This document shows, in pieces, positions 21,294 to 36,303 of a DNA stretch of 64,000 nt (positions are counted from its first letter, which is position 1; each line of letters opens with the position of its first letter). This stretch comes from Hydractinia symbiolongicarpus (taxonomy: Eukaryota > Cnidaria > Hydrozoa > Anthoathecata > Hydractiniidae), in assembly GCF_029227915.1 (NCBI RefSeq), contig NC_079879.1, positions 620,001-684,000 on the forward strand. Reading direction: 5' to 3'. Below the pieces are notes generated by a model. It searched no databases. It was not told the DNA's origin and saw only the letters and a program-made list of their open reading frames with translations. The translations under genes and the position numbers were made by a program.

Positions 21294-24200
21294 CACCAAA
21301 ACGCATGAGACTTGTAGTTTTCAAAAATGATTTCATTTTTGATGAGACGCTGAATAAAAGAAGTTTAATCTCCGGCAAACGAAAACCCGCGATTTCCCGT
21401 AAATCCGGACCCGGCCCGTATAGTCAAAAGTATACAAAGAAAGTACGCAGGGAGTAAACTCATTTCCCGAACGATTCTTTAAATTATTTTTTCACCACTA
21501 AAACGCATGAGACTTGTAGTTTTTAAAAATGATTTCATTTTTGATGAGACGCTGAATAAGAGGAGTTTAATCGCTGGCAAACAAAAACTCGCGATTTCCC
21601 GTAAATCCCGGACCCGGCCCGTATAGTCAAAAGTATACAAATAAAGTACGCAGGGAGTAAACTCATTTACCGAACGATTTTTTAAATTATTTTTTCACCA
21701 CTAAAACGCATGAGACTTGTAGTTTTCAAAAATGATTTCATTTTTGATGAGACGAGGAATAAAAGGAGTTTAATCTCCGGCAAACAAAAACCCGCGATTT
21801 CCCGTAAATCCCGGCACTGGACTGTATAGTCAAAAGTATAAAAATAAAGTACGCAGGGAGTAAACTCATTTCCCGAACGATTTTTTAAGTTATTTTTTCA
21901 CCACTAAAACGCATGAGACTTGTAGTTTTCTAAAATGATTTCATTTTTGATGAGACGCTGAATAAAAGAATTTTAATCGCCGGCAAACGAAAACCCGCGA
22001 TTTCCCGTAAATCCCGGGCTTGGCCAGTATAGTCGAATGTATACGAAGAAAGTACCCAGGGAGTAAACTCATTTCCCGAACGATTTTTTAAATTATTATT
22101 TCACCACCAAAACGCATGACACTTGTAGTTTTCAAAAATGATTTCATTTTTGATGAGACGCTGAATAAAAGGAGTTTAATCTCCGGCAAACGAAAACCCG
22201 TGATTTCCCGTAAATCCCAGGCTTGGCCAGTATAGTCGAATGTATACGAAGAAAGTACCCAGGGAGTAAACTCATTTCCCGAACGATTTTTTAAATTATT
22301 ATTTCACCACCAAAACGCATGAGACTTGTAGTTTTCAAAAATGATTTCATTTTTGATGAGACGCTGAATAAAAGGAGTTTAATCTCCGGCAAACGAAAAC
22401 CCGCGATTTCCCGTAAATCCGGACCCGGCCCGTATAGTCAAAAGTATACAAAAAAAGTACGCAGGGATTAAACTCATTTCCCGAACGATTCTTTAAATTA
22501 TTTTTTCACCACTAAAACGCATGAGACTTCTAGTTTTCAAAAATGATTTCATTTTTGATGAGACGCTGAATAAAAGGAGTTTAATCGCTGGCAAACGAAA
22601 ACTCGCGATTTCCCGTAAATCTCGGACTCGGCCCGGATAGTCAAAAGTATACAAAGAAAGTACCCAGGAAGTAAACTCATTTCCCGAACGATTCTTTAAA
22701 TTATTTTTTCACCACCAAAACGCATGAGACTTGTAGTTTTCAAAAATGATTTCATTTTTGATGAGACGCTGAATAAAAGGAGTTTAATCTCCGGCAAACG
22801 AAAACCCGTGATTTCCCGTAAATCCCAGGCTTGGCCAGTACAGTCGAATGTATACGAAGAAAGTACCCAGAGAGTAAACTCATTTCCCGAACGATTTTTT
22901 AAATTATTTTTTCACCACTAAAACGCATGAGAATTGTAGTTTTCAAAAATGATTTCATTTTTGATGAGACGCTGAATAAAAGGAGTTTAATCGCTGGCAA
23001 ACGAAAACTCGCGATTTCCCGTAAATCCGGACCCGGCCCGTATAGTCAAAAGTATTCAAAGAAAGTACGCAGGGAGTAAACTCATTTCCCGAACGATTCT
23101 TTAAATTATTTTTTCACCACTAAAACGCATGAGACTTGTAGTTTTCAAAAATGATTTCATTTTTGATGAGACGCTGAATAAAAGGAGTTTAATCGCTGGC
23201 AAACGAAAACTCGCGATTTCCCGTAAATCTCGGACTCGGCCCGGATAGTCAAAAGTATACAAAGAAAGTACCCAGGGAGTAAACTCATTTCCCGAACGAT
23301 TCTTTAAATTATTTTTTCACCAATAAAACGCATGAGACTTGTAGTTTTCAAAAATGATTTCATTTTTGATGAGACGCTGAATAAAAGGAGTTTAATCTCC
23401 GGCAAACGAAAACCCGTGATTTCCCGTAAATCCCAGGCTTGGCCAGTATAGTCGAATGTATACGAAGAAAGTACCCAGGGAGTAAACTCATTTCCCGAAC
23501 GATTTTTTAAATTATTTATTCACCAACAAAACGCATGAGACTTGTAGTTTTCAAAAATGATTTCATTTTTGATGAGACGCTGAATAGAAGGAGTTTAATC
23601 TCCGGCAAACGAAAACCCGCGTTTTTCCGTAAATCCGGACCCGGCCCGTATAGTCAAAAGTATACAAAGGAAGTACGCAGGGAGTAAACTCATTTCCCGA
23701 ACGATTCTTTAAATTATTTTTTCACCACTAAAACGCATGAGACTTGTAGTTTTCAAAAATGATTTCATTTTTGATGAGAGGCTGAATAAAAGGAGTTTAA
23801 TCGCTGGCAAACAAAAACTCGCGATTTCCCGTAAATCCCGGACCCGGCCGTATAGTCAAAAGTATACAAATAAAGTACGCAGGGAGTAAACTCATTTACC
23901 GAACGATTTTTTAAATTATTTTTTCACCACTAAAACGCATGAGACTTGTAGTTTTCAAAAATGATTTCATTTTTGATGAGACGAGGAATAAAAGGAGTTT
24001 AATCTCCGGCAAACACAAACCCGCGATTTCCCGTAAATCCCGGACCCGGCCCGTATAGTCGAATGTATACAAAAAAAGTAAACTGGGAGTAAACTCATTT
24101 CCCGAACGATTCTTTAAATTAATTTTTTACCACCAAAACGCATGAGACTTGTAGTTTTCAAAAATGATTTCATTTTTGATGAGACGCTGAAAAAAAGGAG

Positions 24201-25958
24201 TTTAATCGCTGGCAAACGAAAACTCGCGATTTCCCGTAAATCTCGGACTCGGCCCGGATAGTCAAAAGTATACAAAGAAAGTACCCAGGGAGTAAACTCA
24301 TTTCCCGAACAATTCTTTAAATTATTTTTTCACCAATAAAACGCATGAGACTTGTAGTTTTCAAAAATGATTTCATTTTTGATGAGACGCTGAATAAAAG
24401 GAGTTTAATCGCTGGTAAACGAAAACTCGCGATTTCCCGTAAATCTCGGACTCGGCCCGGATAGTCAAAAGTATACAAAGAAAGTACCCAGGGAGTAAAC
24501 TCATTTCCCGAACGATTCTTTAAATTATTTTTTCACCAATAAAACGCATGAGACTTGTAGTTTTCAAAAATGATTTCATTTTTGATGAGACGCTGAATAA
24601 AAGGAGTTTAATCTCCGGCAAACGAAAACCCGCGATTTCCCGTAAATCCCGGCACTGGACTGTATAGTCAAAAGTATAAGAATAAAGTACGCAGGGAGTA
24701 AACTCATTTCCCGAACGATTCTTTAAATTATTTTTTCACCACTAAAACGCATGAGACTTGTAGTTTTCAAAAATGATTTCATTTTTGATGAGACGCTGAA
24801 AAAAAGGAGTTTAATCGCTGGCAAACGAAAACTCGCGATTTCCCGTAAATCTCGGACTCGGCCCGGATAGTCAAAAGTATACAAAGAAAGTACCCAGGGA
24901 GTAAACTCATTTCCTGAACGATTCTTTAAATTATTTTTTCACCAATAAAACGCATGAGACTTGTAGTTTTCAAAAATGATTTCATTTTTGATGAGACGCT
25001 GAATAAAAGGAGTTTAATCGCTGGTAAACGAAAACTCGCGATTTCCCGTAAATCTCGGACTCGGCCCGGATAGTCAAAAGTATACAAAGAAAGTACCCAG
25101 GGAGTAAACTCATTTCCCGAACGATTCTTTAAATTATTTTTTCACCAATAAAACGCATGAGACTTGTAGTTTTCAAAAATGATTTCATTTTTGATGAGAC
25201 GCTGAATAAAAGGAGTTTAATCGCCGGCAAACGAAAACCCGCGATTTCCCGTATATCCCGGACTCGGCCCGTATAGTCGAATGTATAGAAAGAAAGTACC
25301 CAGGGAGTAAACTCATTTCCCGAACGATTTTTTAAATTATTTTTTCACCACTAAAACGCATGAGACTTGTAGTTTTCAAAAATGATTTCATTTTTGATGA
25401 GACGAGGAATAAAAGGAGTTTAATCTCCGGCAAACAAAAACCCGCGATTTCCCGTAAATCCCGGACCCGGCCCGTATAGTCGAATGTATACAAAAAAAGT
25501 AAACTGGGAGTAAACTCATTTCCCGAACGATTCTTTTAATTAATTTTTTACCACTAAAACGCATAAGACTTGTAGTTTTCAAAAACGATTTCATTTTTGA
25601 TGAGACGCTGAATAAAAGGAGTTTAATCTCCGGCAAACGAAAACCCGCGATTTCCCGTAAATCCCGGCACTGGACTGTATAGTCAAAAGTATAAAAATAA
25701 AGTACCCAGGGAGTAAACTCATTTCCCGAACGATTCTTTAAATTCTTTTTTCACCAATAAAACGCATGAGACTTGTAGTTTTCAAAAATGATTTCATTTT
25801 TGATGAGACGCTGAATAAAAGGAGTTTAATCTCCGGCAAACGAAAACCCGTGATTACCCGTAAATCCCGGCACTCGGCCCGGTTAGTCGAATGTATACGA
25901 AGAAAGTACCCAGGGAGTAAACTCATTTCCCGAACGATTCTTTAAATTATTTTTTCAC
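21294..25958. repeat. 23-monomer tandem duplication, copy 2
   Basis: Directly abuts copy 1. It has one more monomer, a class G copy at about 25153-25355 that copy 1 lacks before its class E copy, which explains the switch from offset 4463 to 4665. Single-base differences include GGGATTAAAC near 22465, TATTCAAAG near 23053 and GCGTTTTTCCG near 23609. Confidence 0.88.
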
Positions 25959-28900
25959 CAATAAAACGCATGAGACTTGTAGTTTTCAAAAATGATTTCA
26001 TTTTTGATGAGACGCTGAATAAAAGGAGTTTAATCTCCGGCAAACGAAAACCCGTGATTACCCGTAAATCCCAGGCTTGGCCAGTATAGTCGAATGTATA
26101 CGAAGAAAGTACCCAGGGAGTAAACTCATTTCCCGAACGATTTTTTAAATTATTATTTCACCACCAAAACGCATGAGACTTGTAGTTTTCAAAAATGATT
26201 TCATTTTTGATGAGACGCTGAATAAAAGGAGTTTAATCTCCGGCAAACGAAAACCCGCGATTTCCCGTAAATCCGGACCCGGCCCGTATAGTCAAAAGTA
26301 TACAAAGAAAGTACGCAGGGAGTAAACTCATTTCCCGAACGATTCTTTAAATTATTTTTTCACCACTAAAACGCATGAGACTTGTAGTTTTCAAAAATGA
26401 TTTCATTTTTGATGAGAGGCTGAATAAAAGGAGTTTAATCGCTGGCAAACAAAAACTCGCGATTTCCCGTAAATCCCGGACCCGGCCCGTATAGTCAAAA
26501 GTATACAAATAAAGTACGCAGGGAGTAAACTCATTTACCGAACGATTTTTTAAATTTATTTTTCACCACTAAAACGCATGAGACTTGTAGTTTTCAAAAA
26601 TGATTTTATTTTTGATGAGACGAGGAATAAAAGGAGTTTAATCTCCGGCAAACACAAACCCGCGATTTCCCGTAAATCCCGGACCCGGCCCGTATAGGCG
26701 AATGTATACAAAAAAAGTAAACTGGGAGTAAACTCATTTCCCGAACGATTCTTTAAATTAATTTTTTACCACCAAAACGCATGAGACTTGTAGTTTTCAA
26801 AAATGATTTCATTTTTGATGAGACGCTGAAAAAAAGGAGTTTAATCGCTGGCAAACGAAAACTCGCGATTTCCCGTAAATCTCGGACTCGGCCAGGATAG
26901 TCAAAAGTATACAAAGAAAGTACCCAGGGAGTAAACTCATTCCCCAAACGATTCTTTAAATTATTTTTTCACCAATAAAACGCATGAGACTTGTAGTTTT
27001 CAAAAATGATTTCATTTTTGATGAGACGCTGAATAAAAGGAGTTTAATCTCCGGCAAACGAAAACCCGCGATTTCCCGTAAATCCGGACCCGGCCCGTAT
27101 AGTCAAAAGTATACAAAGAAAGTACGCAGGGAGTAAACTCATTTCCCGAACGATTCTTTAAATTATTTTTCACCACTAAAACGCATGAGACTTGTAGTTT
27201 TCAAAAATGATTTCATTTTTGATGAGAGGCTGAATAAAAGGAGTTTAATCGCTGGCAAACAAAAACTCGCGATTTCCCGTAAATCCCGGACCCGGCCCGT
27301 ATGGTCAAAAGTATACAAATAAAGTACGCAGGGAGTAAACTCATTTACCGAACGATTTTTTAAATTTATTTTTCACCACTAAAACGCATGAGACTTGTAG
27401 TTTTCAAAAATGATTTTATTTTTGATGAGACGAGGAATAAAAGGAGTTTAATCTCCGGCAAACACAAACCCGCGATTTCCCGTAAATCCCGGACCCGGCC
27501 CGTATAGTCGAATGTATACAAAAAAAGTAAACTGGGAGTAAACTCATTTCCTGAACGATTTTTTAAATTAATTTTTTACCACCAAAACGCACGAGACTTG
27601 TAGTTTTCAAAAATGATTTCATTTTTGATGAGACGCTGAAAAAAAGGAGTTTAATCGCTGGCAAACGAAAACTCGCGATTTCCCGTAAATCTCGGACTCG
27701 GCCAGGATAGTCAAAAGTATACAAAGAAAGTACCCAGGGAGTAAACTCATTTCCCAAACGATTCTTTAAATTATTTTTTCACCAATAAAACGCATGAGAC
27801 TTGTAGTTTTCAAAAATGATTTCATTTTTGATGAGACGCTGAATAAAAGGAGTTTAATCGCTGGTAAACGAAAACTCGCGATTTCCCGTAAATCTCGGAC
27901 TCGGCCCGGATAGTCAAAAGTATACAAAGAAAGTACCCAGGGAGTAAACTCATTTCCCGAACGATTCTTTAAATTATTTTTTCACCAATAAAACGCATGA
28001 GACTTGTAGTTTTCAAAAATGATTTCATTTTTGATGAGACGCTGAATAAAAGGAGTTTAATCGCCGGCAAACGAAAACCCGCGATTTCCCGTATATCCCG
28101 GACTCGGCCCGTATAGTCGAATGTATACAAAGAAAGTACCCAGGGAGTAAACTCATTTCCCGAACGATTCTTTAAATTATTTTTTCACCAATAAAACGCA
28201 TGAGACTTGTAGTTTTCAAAAATGATTTCATTTTTGATGAGACGCTGAATAAAAGGAGTTTAATCGCTGGTAAACGAAAACTCGCGATTTCCCGTAAATC
28301 TCGGACTCGGCCCGGATAGTCAAAAGTATACAAAGAAAGTACCCAGGGAGTAAACTCATTTCCCGAACGATTCTTTAAATTATTTTTTCACCAATAAAAC
28401 GCATGAGACTTGTAGTTTTCAAAAATGATTTCATTTTTGATGAGACGCTGAATAAAAGGAGTTTAATCGCCGGCAAACGAAAACCCGCGATTTCCCGTAT
28501 ATCCCGGACTCGGCCCGTATAGTCGAATGTATAGAAAGAAAGTACCCAGGGAGTAAACTCATTTCCCGAACGATTTTTTAAATTATTTTTTCACCACTAA
28601 AACGCATGAGACTTGTAGTTTTCAAAAATGATTTCATTTTTGATGAGACGAGGAATAAAAGGAGTTTAATCTCCGGCAAACAAAAACCCGCGATTTCCCG
28701 TAAATCCCGGACGCGGCCCGTATAGTCGAATGTATACAAAAAAAGTAAACTGGGAGTAAACTCATTTCCCGAACGATTCTTTAAATTAATTTTCTACCAC
28801 TAAAACGCATAAGACTTGTAGTTTTCAAAAACGATTTCATTTTTGATGAGACGCTGAATAAAAGGAGTTTAATCTCCGGCAAACGAAAACCCGCGATTTC

Positions 28901-31900
28901 CCGTAAATCCCGGCACTGGACTGTATAGTCAAAAGTATAAAAATAAAGTACGCAGGGAGTAAACTCATTTCCCGAACGATTCTTTAAGTTATTTTTTCAC
29001 CACTAAAACGCATGAGACTTGTAGTTTTCAAAAATGATTTCATTTTTGATGAGACTCTGAATAAAAGAAGTTTAATCGCCGGCAAACGAAAACCCGCGAT
29101 TTCCCGTAAATCCCGGACCCGGCCCGTATAGTCGAATGTATACAAAAAAAGTAAACTGGGAGTAAACTCATTTCTCGAACGATTCTTTAAATTAATTTTT
29201 TACCACTAAAACGCATAAGACTTGTAGTTTTCAAAAACGATTTCATTTTTGATGAGACGCTGAATAAAAGGAGTTTAATCTCCGGCAAACGAAAACCCGC
29301 GATTTCCCGTAAATCCCGGCACTGGACTGTATAGTCAAAAGTATAAAAATAAAGTAAACTGGGAGTAAACTCATTTCCCGAACGATTCTTTAAATTATTT
29401 TTTCACCACTAAAACGCATGAGACTTGTACTTTTCAAAAATGATTTCATTTTTGATGAGACGCTGAATAAAAGGAGTTTAATCGCTGGGAAACGAAAACC
29501 CGCGATTTCCCGTGAATGTCGGACTCGGCCCGGATAGTCAAAAGTATACAAAGAAAGTACCCAGGGAGTAAACTCATTTCCGGAACGATTCTTTAAATTA
29601 TTTTTTCACCAATAAAACGCATGAGACTTGTAGCTTTCAAAAATGATTTCATTTTTGATGAGACGCTGAATAAAAGGAGTTTAATCGCCGGCAAACGAAA
29701 ACCCGCGATTTCCCGTATATCCCGGACTTGGCCCGTATAGTCGAATGAATAGAAAGAAAGTACCCAGGGAGTAAACTCATTTCCGCAACGATTCTTTAAA
29801 TTATTTTTTCACCAATAAAACGCATGAGACTTGTAGCTTTCAAAAATGATTTCATTTTTGATGAGACGCTGAATAAAAGGAGTTTAATCGCCGGCAAACG
29901 AAAACCCGCGATTTCCCGTATATCCCGGACTCGGCCCGTATAGTCGAATGAATAGAAAGAAAGTACCCAGGGAGTAAACTCATTTCCCGAACGATTTTTT
30001 AAATTATATTTTCACCACTAAAACGCATGAGACTTGTAGTTTTCAAAAATGATTTCATTTTTGATGAGACGAGGAATAAAAGGAGTTTAATCTCCGGCAA
30101 ACAAAAACCTGCGATTTCCCGTAAATCCCGGACCCGGCCCGTATAGTCGAATGTATACAAAAAAAGTAAACTGGGAGTAAACTCATTTTCCGAACGATTC
30201 TTTAAATTAATTTTTTACCACTAAAACGCATAAGACTTGTAGTTTTCAAAAACGATTTCATTTTTGATGAGACGCTGAATAAAAGGAGTTTAATCTCCGG
30301 CAAACGAAAACCCGCGATTTCCCGTAAATCCCGGCACTGGACTGTATAGTCAAAAGTATAAAAATAAAGTACGCAGGGAGTAAACTCATTTCCCGAACGA
30401 TTCTTTAAGTTATTTTTTCACCACTAAAACGCATGAGACTTGTAGTTTTCAAAAATGATTTCATTTTTGATGAGACGCTGAATAAAAGAAGTTTAATCGC
30501 CGGCAAACGAAAACCCGTGATTTCCCGTAAATCCCGGCCCCGGCCCGTATAGTCGAATGTATACAAAAAAAGTAAACTGGGAGTAAACTCATTACCCGAA
30601 CGATTCTTTAAATTAATTTTTTACCACTAAAACGCATAAGACTTGTAGTTTTCAAAAACGATTTCATTTTTGATGAGACGCTGAATAAAAGGAGTTTAAT
30701 CTCCGGCAAACAAAAACCTGCGATTTCCCGTAAATCCCGGACCCGGCCCGTATAGTCGAATGTATACAAAAAAAGTAAACTGGGAGTAAACTCATTTTCC
30801 GAACGATTCTTTAAATTAATTTTTTACCACTAAAACGCATAAGACTTGTAGTTTTCAAAAACGATTTCATTTTTGATGAGACGCTGAATAAAAGGAGTTT
30901 AATCTCCGGCAAACGAAAACCCGCGATTTCCCGTAAATCCCGGCACTGGACTGTATAGTCAAAAGTATAAAAATAAAGTACGCAGGGAGTAAACTCATTT
31001 CCCGAACGATTCTTTAAGTTATTTTTTCACCACTAAAACGCATGAGACTTGTAGTTTTCAAAAATGATTTCATTTTTGATGAGACGCTGAATAAAAGAAG
31101 TTTAATCGCCGGCAAACGAAAACCCGTGATTTCCCGTAAATCCCGGCCCCGGCCCGTATAGTCGAATGTATACAAAAAAAGTAAACTGGGAGTAAACTCA
31201 TTTCCCGAACGATTCTTTAAATTAATTTTTTACCACTAAAACGCATAAGACTTGTAGTTTTCAAAAACGATTTCATTTTTGATGAGACGCTGAATAAAAG
31301 GAGTTTAATCTCCGGCAAAGGAAAACCCGCGATTTCCCGTAAATCCTGGCACTAGACTGTATAGTCAAAAGTATAAAAATAAAGTACGCAGGGAGTAAAC
31401 TCATTTCCCGAACGATTCTTTAAGTTATTTTCTCACCACTAAACCGCATGAGACTTGTAGTTTTCAAAAATGATTTCATATTTGATGAGACGCTGAATAA
31501 AAGAAGTTTAATCGCCGGCAAACGAAAATCCGCGATTTCCCGTAAATCCCGGGCTTGGCCAGTATAGTCGAATGTATACGAAGAAAGTACCCAGGGAGTA
31601 AACTCATTTCCCGAACGATTTTTTAAATTATTATTTCACCACCAAAACGCATGAGACTTGTAGTTTTCAAAAATGATTTCATTTTTGATGAGACGCTGAA
31701 TAAAAGGAGTTTAATCTCCGGCAAACGAAAACCCGCGATTTCCCGTAAATCCGTACCCGGCCCGTATAGTCAAAAGTATACAAAGAAATTACGCAGGGAG
31801 TAAACTCATTTCCCGAACGATTCTTTAAATTATTTTTTCACCACTAAAACGCATGAGACTTGTAGTTTTCAAAAATGATTTCATTTTTGATGAGACGCTG

Positions 31901-34900
31901 AATAAAAGGAGTTTAATAGCTGGCAAACAAAAACTCGCGATTTCCCGTAAATCTCGGACTTGGCCCGGATAGTCAAAATTATACAAAGAAAGTACCCAGG
32001 GAGTAAACTCATTTCCCGAACGATTCTTTAAATTATTTTTTCACCAATAAAACGCATGAGACTTGTAGTTTTCAAAAATGATTTCATTTTTGATGAGACG
32101 CTGAATAAAAGGAGTTTAATCTCCGGCAAACGAAAACCCGTGATTTCCCGTAAATCCCAGGCTTGGCCAGTATAGTCGAATGTATACGAAGAAAGTACCC
32201 AGGGAGTAAACTCATTTCCCGAACGATTTTTTAAATTATTATTTCACCACCAAAACGCATGAGACTTGTAGTTTTCAAAAATGATTTCATTTTTGATGAG
32301 ACGCTGAATAAAAGGAGTTTAATCTCCGGCAAACGAAAACCCGCGATTTCCCGTAAATCCGGACCCGGCCCGTATAGTCAAAAGTATACAAAGAAAGTAC
32401 GCAGGGAGTAGACTCATTTCCCGAACGATTCTTTAAATTATTTTTTCACCACTAAAACGCATGAGACTTGTAGTTTTCAAAAATGATTTCATTTTTGATG
32501 AGACGCTGAATAAAAGGAGTTTAATCGCTGGGAAACGAAAACCCGCGATTTCCCGTGAATCTCGGACTCGGCCCGGATAGTCAAAAGTATACAAAGAAAG
32601 TACCCAGGGAGTAAACTCATTTCCCGAACGATTCTTTAAATTATTTTTTCACCAATAAAACGCATGAGACTTGTAGTTTTCAAAAATGATTTCATTTTTG
32701 ATGAGACGCTGAATAAAAGGAGTTTAATCGCCGGCAAACGAAAACCCGCGATTTCCCGTATATCCCGGACTCGGCCCGTATAGTCGAATGTATAGAAAGA
32801 AAGCACCCAGGGAGTAAACTCATTTCCCGAACGATTTTTTAAATTATTTTTTCACCACTAAAACGCATGAGACTTGTAGTTTTCAAAAATGATTTCATTT
32901 TTGATGAGACGAGGAATAAAAGGAGTTTAATCTCCGGCAAACAAAAACCTGCGATTTCCCGTAAATCCCGGACCCGGCCCGTATAGTCGAATGTATACAA
33001 AAAAAGTAAACTGGGAGTAAACTCATTTTCCGAACGATTCTTTAAATTAATTTTTTACCACTAAAACGCATAAGACTTGTAGTTTTCAAAAACGATTTCA
33101 TTTTTGATGAGACGCTGAATAAAAGGAGTTTAATCTCCGGCAAACGAAAACCCGCGATTTCCCGTAAATCCCGGCACTGGACTGTATAGTCAAAAGTATA
33201 AAAAAAAAGTACGCAGGGAGTAAACTCATTTCCCGAACGATTCTTTAAGTTATTTTTTCACCACTAAAACGCATGAGACTTGTAGTTTTCAAAAATGATT
33301 TCATTTTTGATGAGACGCTGAATAAAACAAGTTTAATCGCCGGCAAACGAAAACCCGTGATTTCCCGTAAATCCCGGCCCCGGCCCGTATAGTCGAATGT
33401 ATACAAAAAAAGTAAACTGGGAGTAAACTCATTTCCCATACGATTCTTTAAATTAATTTTTTACCATTAAAACGCATAAGACTTGTAGTTTTCAAAAACG
33501 ATTTCATTTTTGATGAGACGCTGAATAAAAGGAGTTTAATCTCCGGCAAAGGAAAACCCGCGATTTCCCGTAAATCCTGGCACTGGACTGTATAGTCAAA
33601 AGTATAAAAATAAAGTACGCAGGGAGTAAACTCATTTCCCGAACGATTCTTTAAGTTATTTTTTCACCACTAAAACGCATGAGACTTGTAGTTTTCAAAA
33701 ATGATTTCATTTTTGATGAGACGCTGAATAAAAGGAGTTTAATCTCCGGCAAACGAAAACCCGCGATTTCCCGTAAATCCCGGCACTGGACTGTATAGTC
33801 AAAAGTATAAAAATAAAGTACGCAGGGAGTAAACTCATTTCCCGAACGATTCTTCAAGTTATTTTTTCACCACTAAACCGCATGAGACTTGTAGTTTTCA
33901 AAAATGATTTCATATTTGATGAGACGCTGATTAAAGAAGTTTAATCGCCGGCAAACGAAAACCCGCGATTTCCCGTAAATCCCGGGCTTGGCCAGTATAG
34001 TTGAATGTATACGAAGAAAGTACCCAGGGAGTAAACTCATTTCCCGAACGATTTTTTAAATTATTATTTCACCACCAAAACGCATGAGACTTGTAGTTTT
34101 CAAAAATGATTTCATTTTTGATGAGACGCTGAATAAAAGGAGTTTAATCTCCGGCAAACGAAAACCCGCGATTTCCCGTAAATCCGTACCCGGCCCGTAT
34201 AGTCAAAAGTATACAAAGAAAGTACGCAGGGAGTAAACTCATTTCCCGAACGATTCTTTAAATTATTTTTTCACCACTAAAACGCATGAGACTTGTAGTT
34301 TTCAAAAATGATTTCATTTTTGATGAGACGCTGAATAAAAGGAGTTTAATCGCTGGCAAACAAAAACTCGCGATTTCCCGTAAATCTCGGACTTGGCCCG
34401 GATAGTCAAAATTATACAAAGAAAGTACCCAGGGAGTAAACTCATTTCCCGAACGATTCTTTAAATTATTTTTTCACCAATAAAACGCATGAGACTTGTA
34501 GTTTTCAAAAATGATTTCATTTTTGATGAGACGCTGAATAAAAGGAGTTTAATCCCCGGCAAACGAAAACCCGCGATTTCCCGTAAATCCGGACCCGGCC
34601 CGTATAGTCAAAAGTATACAAAGAAAGTACGCAGGGAGTAAACTCATTTCCCGAACGATTCTTTAAATTATTTTTTCACCACTAAAACGCATGAGACTTG
34701 TAGTTTTCAAAAATGATTTCATTTTTGATGAGACGCTGAATAAGAGGAGTTTAATCGCTGGCAAACGAAAACTCGCGATTTCCCGTAAATCCCGGACCCT
34801 GCCCGTATAGTCAAAAGTGTACAAATAAAGTACGCAGGGAGTAAACTCATTTACCGAACGATTTTTTAAATTATTTTTTCACCACTAAAACGCATGAGAC

Positions 34901-36303
34901 TTGTAGTTTTCAAAAATGATTTCATTTTTGATGAGACGAGGAATAAAAGGAGTTTAATCTCCGGCAAACAAAAACCGCGATTTCCCCTAAATCCCGGACC
35001 CGGCCCGTATAGTCGAATGTATAAAAAAAAAGTAAACTGGGAATAAACTCATTTCCCGAACGATTCTTTAAATTAATTTTTTACCAGTAAAACGGATAAG
35101 ACTTGTAGTTTTCAAAAATGATTTCATTTTTGATGAGACGCTGAATAAAAGGAGTTTAATCGCTGGCAAACAAAAACTCGCGATTTCCCGTAAATCTCGG
35201 ACTTGGCCCGGATAGTCAAAATTATACAAAGAAAGTACCCAGGGTGTAAACTCATTTCCCGAACGATTCTTTAAATTATTTTTTCACCAATAAAACGCAT
35301 GAGACTTGTAGTTTTCAAAAATGATTTCATTTTTGATGAGACGCTGAATAAAAGGAGTTTAATCTCCGGCAAACGAAAACCCGTGATTTCCCGTAAATCC
35401 TAGGCTTGGCCAGTATAGTCGAATGTATACGAAGAAAGTACCCAGGGAGTAAACTTATTTCCCGAACGATTTTTTAAATTATTATTTCACCACCAAAACG
35501 CATGAGACTTGTAGTTTTCAAAAATGATTTCATTTTTGATGAGACGCTGAATAAAGGGAGTTTAATCTCCGGCAAACGAAAACCCGCGATTTCCCGTAAA
35601 TCCGGACCCGGCCCGTATAGTCAAAAGTATACAAAGAAAGTACGCAGGGAGTAAACTCATTTACCGAACGATTTTTTAAATTATTTTTTCACCACTAAAA
35701 CGCATGAGACTTGTAGTTTTCAAAAATGATTTCATTTTTGATGAGACGCTGAATAAAAGGAGTTTAATCTCCGGCAAACAAAAACCGCGATTTCCCGTAA
35801 ATCCCGGGTTTGGCCAGTATAGTCGAATGTATACGAAGAAAGTACCCAGGGAGTAAACTCATTTCCCGAACGATTTTTTAAATTATTATTTCACCACCAA
35901 AACGCATGACACTTGTAGTTTTCAAAAATAATTTCATTTTTGATGAGACGCTGAATAAAAGGAGTTTAATCTCCGGCAAACGAAAACCCGTGATTTCCCG
36001 TAAATCCCAGGCTTGGCCAGTATAGTCGAATGTATACGAAGAAAGTACCCAGGGAGTAAACTCATTTCCCGAACGATTTTTTAAATTATTATTTCACCAC
36101 CAAAACGCATAAGACTTGTAGTTTTCAAAAATGATTTCATTTTTGATGAGACGCTGAATAAAAGGAGTTTAATCTCCGGCAAACGAAAACCCGCGATTTC
36201 CCGTAAATCCGTACCCGGCCCGTATAGTCAAAAGTATACAAAAAAAGTATGCAGGGAGTAAACTCATTTCCCGAACGATTCTTTAAATTATTTTTTCACC
36301 ACT

